Source: Phlegmacium glaucopus
Lineage: Eukaryota; Basidiomycota; Agaricomycetes; Agaricales; Cortinariaceae
Direction of reading: 5' to 3'
Assembly (NCBI GenBank): GCA_015039465.1
Contig: MU129989.1
Coordinates: 1 to 58,703, forward strand
Length of the DNA: 58,703 nt
Part shown: positions 53,794-58,703 of the stretch, piece after piece
Position numbering within the stretch: the first letter of the stretch is position 1
Layout of the letters: the number at the start of each line of letters is the position of its first letter
Program-made: the position numbers and the translations under genes
The notes under the pieces: generated by a model
What the model saw: only the letters and a program-made list of their open reading frames with translations
Databases searched by the model: none
Told to the model about the DNA's origin: nothing

Positions 53794-54928
53794 ATGTCCC
53801 ACGAAAACACTCCCATTCCCGATGTAGTCGAAGAGGCTAGTCATATTGATGAACCTCGGAGTACTACGGATGAAGTTGAGTCTCCAACTATTCATATCAA
53901 TCAACTTGTTTCCGCTTTAAATTCCCTCGGGAAATCTTCAGCCAAGTCCAATTCGGCTGGCAGACTTAGAGAGCCCAAACCCTTCACCGGTAAGGATCCT
54001 AAGAAACTAAAAGCTTTTCTTTTCCAGTGCAAGCTCTATTTCCAGAGCTCTTCCGACACATTCCGAGATGACTCCAAGCGAGTAACCTTTGCTTTGTCCT
54101 ATCTCCGGGATGTTGCTCAGGAATGGTTCGAACCTGGAATTTCTGGTCTCACCGACGAGCCTCCGTCTTGGCTTGAAGATTGGGATCTCTTCGTCAGTGA
54201 AAGTCAGTACCAGTACTTGTCATTGGTCTGCTTACCACGAGTCCTGCCAACATACAAAACAGAACTCGGAACAGAGTATCTCTGGAACGAAGGACGGCCA
54301 ATGTATCTCCGATTACTTAGTCCGGTTCAACTCCTTGGCAGTCCGCTGTACTTGGGGCGAGCCTGCTCTGAGGTATAGGTTTTACGAAGGTTTACCTTCC
54401 CGACTCAAGGATGAAATCAGCAAAGGTGATGGCAAGCCCCGGTCTTTAACCGCGATGCGTCAAAAAGCTCAAAACGCCGATGCTCGCTACTGGGAACGTA
54501 TGCAAGAACGTTCTCGGGAACCCGCTCCGCAGCAACGCCAAAACCCTCCGAAGGGCCCTACCCCTTCTTCATCCTCCTCCGTACCCTCTTCTTCCAATCC
54601 CTCTTCCAGTTCCGGTAAACAGTCTCGGCCTTCGGATCAAAAATCTGCTAAGCCCGTAGACTCCGGTAAGGCTTCCACTTCCACTCCTCCTAAACCTAAT
54701 CTAGAAGGCAAGCTGGACTCGCGGGGTAGACTTACCCAGCAAGAAACGCAATGCCGGATGGATAATATACTTTGTCTTTTCTGTGGCAAGCCGGGACATC
54801 GCGTTCCGGACTGTAACCTTGCCAAGGCAAGCTCCGCTAAAGGCCAAGCCTCTACCGTTTCTGATTCCGCTTCTGAGTCCGTTCCGGCTAAGCCAAAGGA
54901 CTCCGGTTCGGAGAAGAAAAAAGACTAA
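53794..54928 (+). pseudogene. Chromovirus Gag with CCHC knuckle, one frameshift
   Basis: Starts at ATG 53794 (MSHENTPIPD; an in-frame ATG at 53743 is also present). A gag domain follows with EPKPFTGKDPKKLKAFLFQC and DVAQEWFEPG. The frame then shifts between about 54200 and 54290, and the second frame resumes with GQCISDYLVRFNSLAVRCTW and YRFYEGLPSRLKDEIS. A Ser/Pro/Lys-rich linker leads to one zinc knuckle, CLFCGKPGHRVPDC, near 54775-54816. It ends at TAA 54926-54928 right after an A6 run. Pol continues in the -1 frame. Confidence 0.85.
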
Positions 54929-57900
54929 GCAATTCACTGGACTCAGCACAGACGGTGAATTGCGAGAGCCCCTGTGCTGAACTTGTTGCAGTTCTCAATG
55001 CAATAATCTCTCCAGATACCCGAGCAGTTTTTGTTTCTCTTCTTTCTCTTCAATTTCCGAATATCAATTTTTCCGCTTTCATTGACAGTGGTTCCACTCA
55101 CTGTTTCATGGACTAGCATTTCGTGAAGTCCAATGGTTTTCCTATTTTTCCGATTACTCCTATGATTCTCCGTCTTATTGATGGTTCTTCTCCGGGCATG
55201 ATCACACATGCTACCATTGTTTCCGTTCGTTTCTCTTGTGGTACCGTCCACAAAATCCGGTTTTTATTAACCAAGCTGGATTCTGATTTTCCTGCTGTAC
55301 TCGGGCTTGACTGGCTCACCCTACATAATCCGTTGATTGACTGGGTCGATAGCAGTGTAACTTTCCGAGACCGTATAGTTATCCTTCCAGTTCCCGTTTC
55401 CGTTTCCGCCGAGGCACCCGTTCCGGTATCTGACATTACCATGTCCGATACGGTTTCCGCGAAAACAAAGGTTGAAATACCTTCTATTCCGGAACCTCTT
55501 CCTGATATTCCATTTGTTCTGAAACCACTGACCGCTCCTAAAATTGCCTTAGTGTCTGCTGCAGCTTTCATGAGGTCCATTCGTTCCGAAGGAGCCCAAT
55601 GCTTTTCCATCTCCGTTCATGATCCGGTCGAGGCTGCTAGCCGTTCCGCGGCAGCCTCCTCCACATCTTCCAATTCTGACTTGGAGGGTGTTCCGGAAAT
55701 ATACCACGAATTCTCGGACATCTTTTCAAAGGGTAAAGCCAACACCCTAGCGGCTCATCGAGAGTATGACTTAAAAATCGAAATTGATGAGTCCACGAAG
55801 CCCCCTTTGGGTCTGATTTATCCGCTTTCCGAATCCGAGTTGGGTACGCTCCGAGAGTTCATTGATGAGCACCTAAACATGGGTTTCATCCGTCCATCAA
55901 AGTCTCCTTTCGGAGCACCCGTCCTGTTTATCAAGAAGAAGGACGGGTCTTTACGGCTTTGCATTGATTTCCGAAAACTCAATGCCATCACTCGGAAAGA
56001 CAAGTATCCTTTACCTCTTGTTTCCGATTTACTTGATGCTCCCCGCAAATCCGGGATCTTTACTAAAATTGACTTAAAGCATGCCTACCATCTCGTCCGC
56101 ATTGCCGCCGGAGACGAATGGAAGACTGCTTTCCGTACCTGCTATGGCTCCTTCGAGTGGCTCGTCATGCCGTTCGGACTTACCAACGCCCCTGGCGGTT
56201 TTCAAAGATTCCTTAACACTATTTTTGCTGACCTTTTAGATGTGTTCGTAATCATCTATCTGGACGACATCCTCATTTTCTCCTTCAACGAGAAAGATCA
56301 CATCAAACATGTCTCCGAAGTCCTCCGACGGCTCCGAGATAATAATCTCTTCGCTAATGGTAAGAAATGTGTTTTCCATTCCGATTCCGTCGAGTACCTG
56401 GGTCACATGATCGGTCCTGATGGCCTTTCTATGGATCCGGCGAAAGTCCAAGTCATTCAAGACTGGCCGGAGCCTCGGAAAGTCAAAGATGTCCAATCCT
56501 TCCTTGGTTTTGCTAATTTTTACAGGCGTTTCATCCACAACTATTCCGATATTGTGGTTCCGTTGACTCGTCTCACCCGGAAAAATATTCCGTGGGTTTT
56601 TGATGACAGTTGTCGCCTTGCTTTTAAGACTCTCAAGGAGGCTTTTATTTCCGCTCCGGTGTTAACACACTGGAAGCCTAACTGTCCTATCATTGTGGAA
56701 ACTGACGCTTCCGACTATGCTTTAGCAGCTATCCTTTCCATCCGTGATTCCGATGGAGAAATCCATCCTGTCGCGTATTGTTCTCGTACCTTTTCCGGTG
56801 CAGAATTGAATTACGACGTTCACGACAAGGAGTTGCTCGCCATTTTTGAAGCTTTTAAAGCTTGGCCTCACTACCTTGAAGGTGCTAGTTTGCCAATTGA
56901 TGTGGTTACTGACCATAAGAATCTAGAGTATTTCTCGACCACCAAAATCTTATCCCGGCGTCAAGCCCGGTGGTCGGAGTACCTTTCCGCTTTCAACATG
57001 GTTATCAGATTTCGCCCAGGCCGTCTCGGAACAAAGCCGGACGCGCTGACTCATCGTCCTGACCTCTATCTAAAGGAGGGAGGGAAAGATTACGGTGAAG
57101 TCAATCCACACAATTTTAAACCTATCTTTTCTTCCGAACAACTTTCCGCTTCTCTCCGAGCTACTTCATTACTTCCCGCTGTACTCCGTGGTGTCTTTAC
57201 CATGGATGTCGAAGAGCTCAACAAGGGGATTCTTTCCGCTCTTTCCACGGATCCCCTTGCACAGTCCTACTTATCGGATCTAGACAATCCGAAGTATGCT
57301 AGATGGTCTAAGGACTCTTCCGGATTCGTCCGGATTGATCAACGGATCTATGTTCCAGATTCCAGAGATCTTCGTCTCCGTGTCCTTCGTTATTATCATG
57401 ACCATCCTGTCTCCGGACATTTTGGTGTCAATAGAACTCTTGCGGTTATCCATCGAGAATATACTTGGCCCAGTGTTCGTGTTTTTGTCACTGACTATTG
57501 TAGGACTTGCTCCACCTGTTCTAAGTCCAAAGCGTCATAAACCATACGGCTTACTCCGACAACTTCCTGTTCCGTCCCGTCCTTGGGACTCCATCTCTAT
57601 GGATTTCATTGAACACCTTCCGGACTCCGAAGGTTTCACTGCGGTCTTGGTCATAGTAGACCGTTTCATGAAACAATCCATTTTCATCCCCACATACGAC
57701 ACCATCACTTCCGCTCAACTTGCTGAACTATTTGTCATCCACGTGTTTTCCAAGCACGGTGTTCCGTCCCATGTAACCTCCGATCGCGGTTCCGAGTTTG
57801 TATCTCACTTCTTCAGATCCCTCGGAAAAGCCCTCGACATGAAGTTGCACTTCACCTCCGGATACCACCCGGAAGGTGACGGACAAACGGAACATGTCAA

Positions 57901-58681
57901 CCAGACCTTGGAACAATACATCCGCATCTACTGCAATTATCAGCAAGACAACTGGAGTTCACTTCTCCTGTTAGCGGAATTCTCCTACAACAATACTCCG
58001 AGTGCCACTACCGGTGTATCTCCGTTCTTTGCCAACAAAGGCTACGATCCGGCTATCACTATCCATCCGGAGTACGACCTCATCTCCTCCCGTGCTCACA
58101 AGTACGTTACGGACCTTAACGAACTCCACGAGGAACTCCGAAAAGCTATCCTTACTTCCCAGGAACAATACCAATGTTCCACAGACAAGCGTCGGATTCC
58201 TCCTCCGGACTTCAAGGTTGGAGATCGAGCCTTTGTCAAAGCACAATTCTTCCGTACGACTAGACCTTCAAAGAAACTCTCCGAGAAGTATCTTGGTCCA
58301 TATGAGATTATTGCTCAGGCAGGTCCTTTGTCCTGGACCCTTCGTCTTCCCGACAACATGCGTGCCGTCCATCCCGTCTTCCATGTTTCCATGCTAGAGC
58401 CCTCCGTTCTAAACACTATTCCGGATCATACTCAACCTCTGCCTCCTCCGGTCGTCATTGACGGAGAGCAGGAATTTGAGGTCTCCGAAATTTTGGACTC
58501 AAAATTGGACAACAGACGACGTTTATGCAAACTTCTGTACCTAGTCAAGTGGTCTGGCTATGAAGGTACCGACAAAGAAACTTCCTGGTTACCAGCTAAT
58601 GAACTAGGACACGCGTCCGAACTTGTTGCTGATTTCCACCAGAGTTATCCGGCTAAACCCGGACCTCTTCCGCTCTCTTGA
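54916..58681 (+). pseudogene. Chromovirus Pol: protease, RT, RNase H, integrase, chromodomain
   Basis: The -1 frame relative to gag is open from the A6 run. Protease: FIDSGSTHCF (DSGS near 55084-55095), then TAG at 55114. RT: FGAPVLFIKKKDGSLR, MPFGLTNAP and the catalytic IYLDDILIF (near 56250-56280). RNase H: VETDASDYALAAIL and VTDHKNLEYF. Integrase: HHCC finger with HPVSGHFGVNRT and CRTCSTCSKSK, a frameshift near 57530, then the DDE core (MDFIEHLPDS, VTSDRGSEFVS, YHPEGDGQTE) and the GPY/F module (KYLGPYEII). Chromodomain near 58465-58640: FEVSEILDSK, YLVKWSGY and ETSWLPANE. It ends at TGA 58679-58681. The chromodomain probably directs integration to marked heterochromatin. Confidence 0.9.
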
Positions 58682-58703
58682 TTCTTTTTCCGTCTCTTTC
58701 CTT

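Larger units (their letters stand above)
53135..58703 (+). mobile_element. Chromodomain Ty3/gypsy element (chromovirus), 3' LTR beyond the window
   Basis: The 5' LTR is 53135-53715 (TGTTACATTCC...AACTTAACA), followed by gag, a protease-RT-RNase H-integrase pol and a C-terminal chromodomain ending at 58681. The right LTR is outside the window. A solo LTR of the same family lies at 14498-15077. Lesions are a gag frameshift between about 54200 and 54290, a TAG in the protease (55114-55116) and a frameshift near 57530. Confidence 0.9.

Overview
The window looks like nuclear DNA of a mushroom-forming basidiomycete (Agaricomycetes). Genes carry many short GT-AG introns of about 50-85 bp, and the mobile elements are Ty3/gypsy, Ty1/copia, DIRS/Ngaro-like, Plavaka and KDZ types common in that group. 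Species cannot be fixed from sequence alone. Family names rest on recognised motifs and protein order; no database was searched.

Layout. 1-6128: decayed Ty3/gypsy gag-protease fused near 2932 to the pol of a different Ty3/gypsy lineage. 7239-8557 (minus): an unrecognised seven-exon gene. 8598-9621: non-autonomous terminal-inverted-repeat (TIR) element. 9654-15345 (minus): DIRS/Ngaro-like retroelement split in its RT by a second TIR element (10797-12632, 8-bp target duplication) and in gag by a solo LTR (14498-15077, 5-bp duplication). 16.9-19.6 kb (minus): finger-like ORF and broken RecQ-like helicase. 19.6-23.0 kb: SINE-like sequence, TIR-element ends, long inverted repeats and G-run/C-run hairpins. 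23.0-30.8 kb: Ty1/copia element with an inverted duplication centred near 24387. 30.8-31.5 kb: integrase-like fragment. 31.5-37.7 kb: KDZ transposon with a broken transposase, a partner gene, an 821-base assembly gap and a minisatellite. 38.8-42.3 kb: Plavaka transposase open across eight predicted exons.

42.9-51.2 kb is an island of ordinary host genes: a four-helix membrane protein, a secreted GH79 glycoside hydrolase, and a peroxisomal acyl-CoA oxidase transcribed divergently from it. 52.1-52.6 kb is a Harbinger/Tourist-like MITE, and 53.1 kb to the right edge is a chromodomain Ty3/gypsy element (chromovirus) whose 3' LTR lies outside.

The most striking theme is a set of at least eight element ends sharing a TIR core close to TTTACACTCCCCCAC. 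Each end is followed by its own array of short palindromic repeats (TCC/GGA type). The KDZ element carries these ends and appears to be the autonomous member. A second theme is recurrent in-frame TGA stops where a CGA arginine codon is expected, which suggests CpG deamination acting on the older elements while Plavaka and the host genes escaped.
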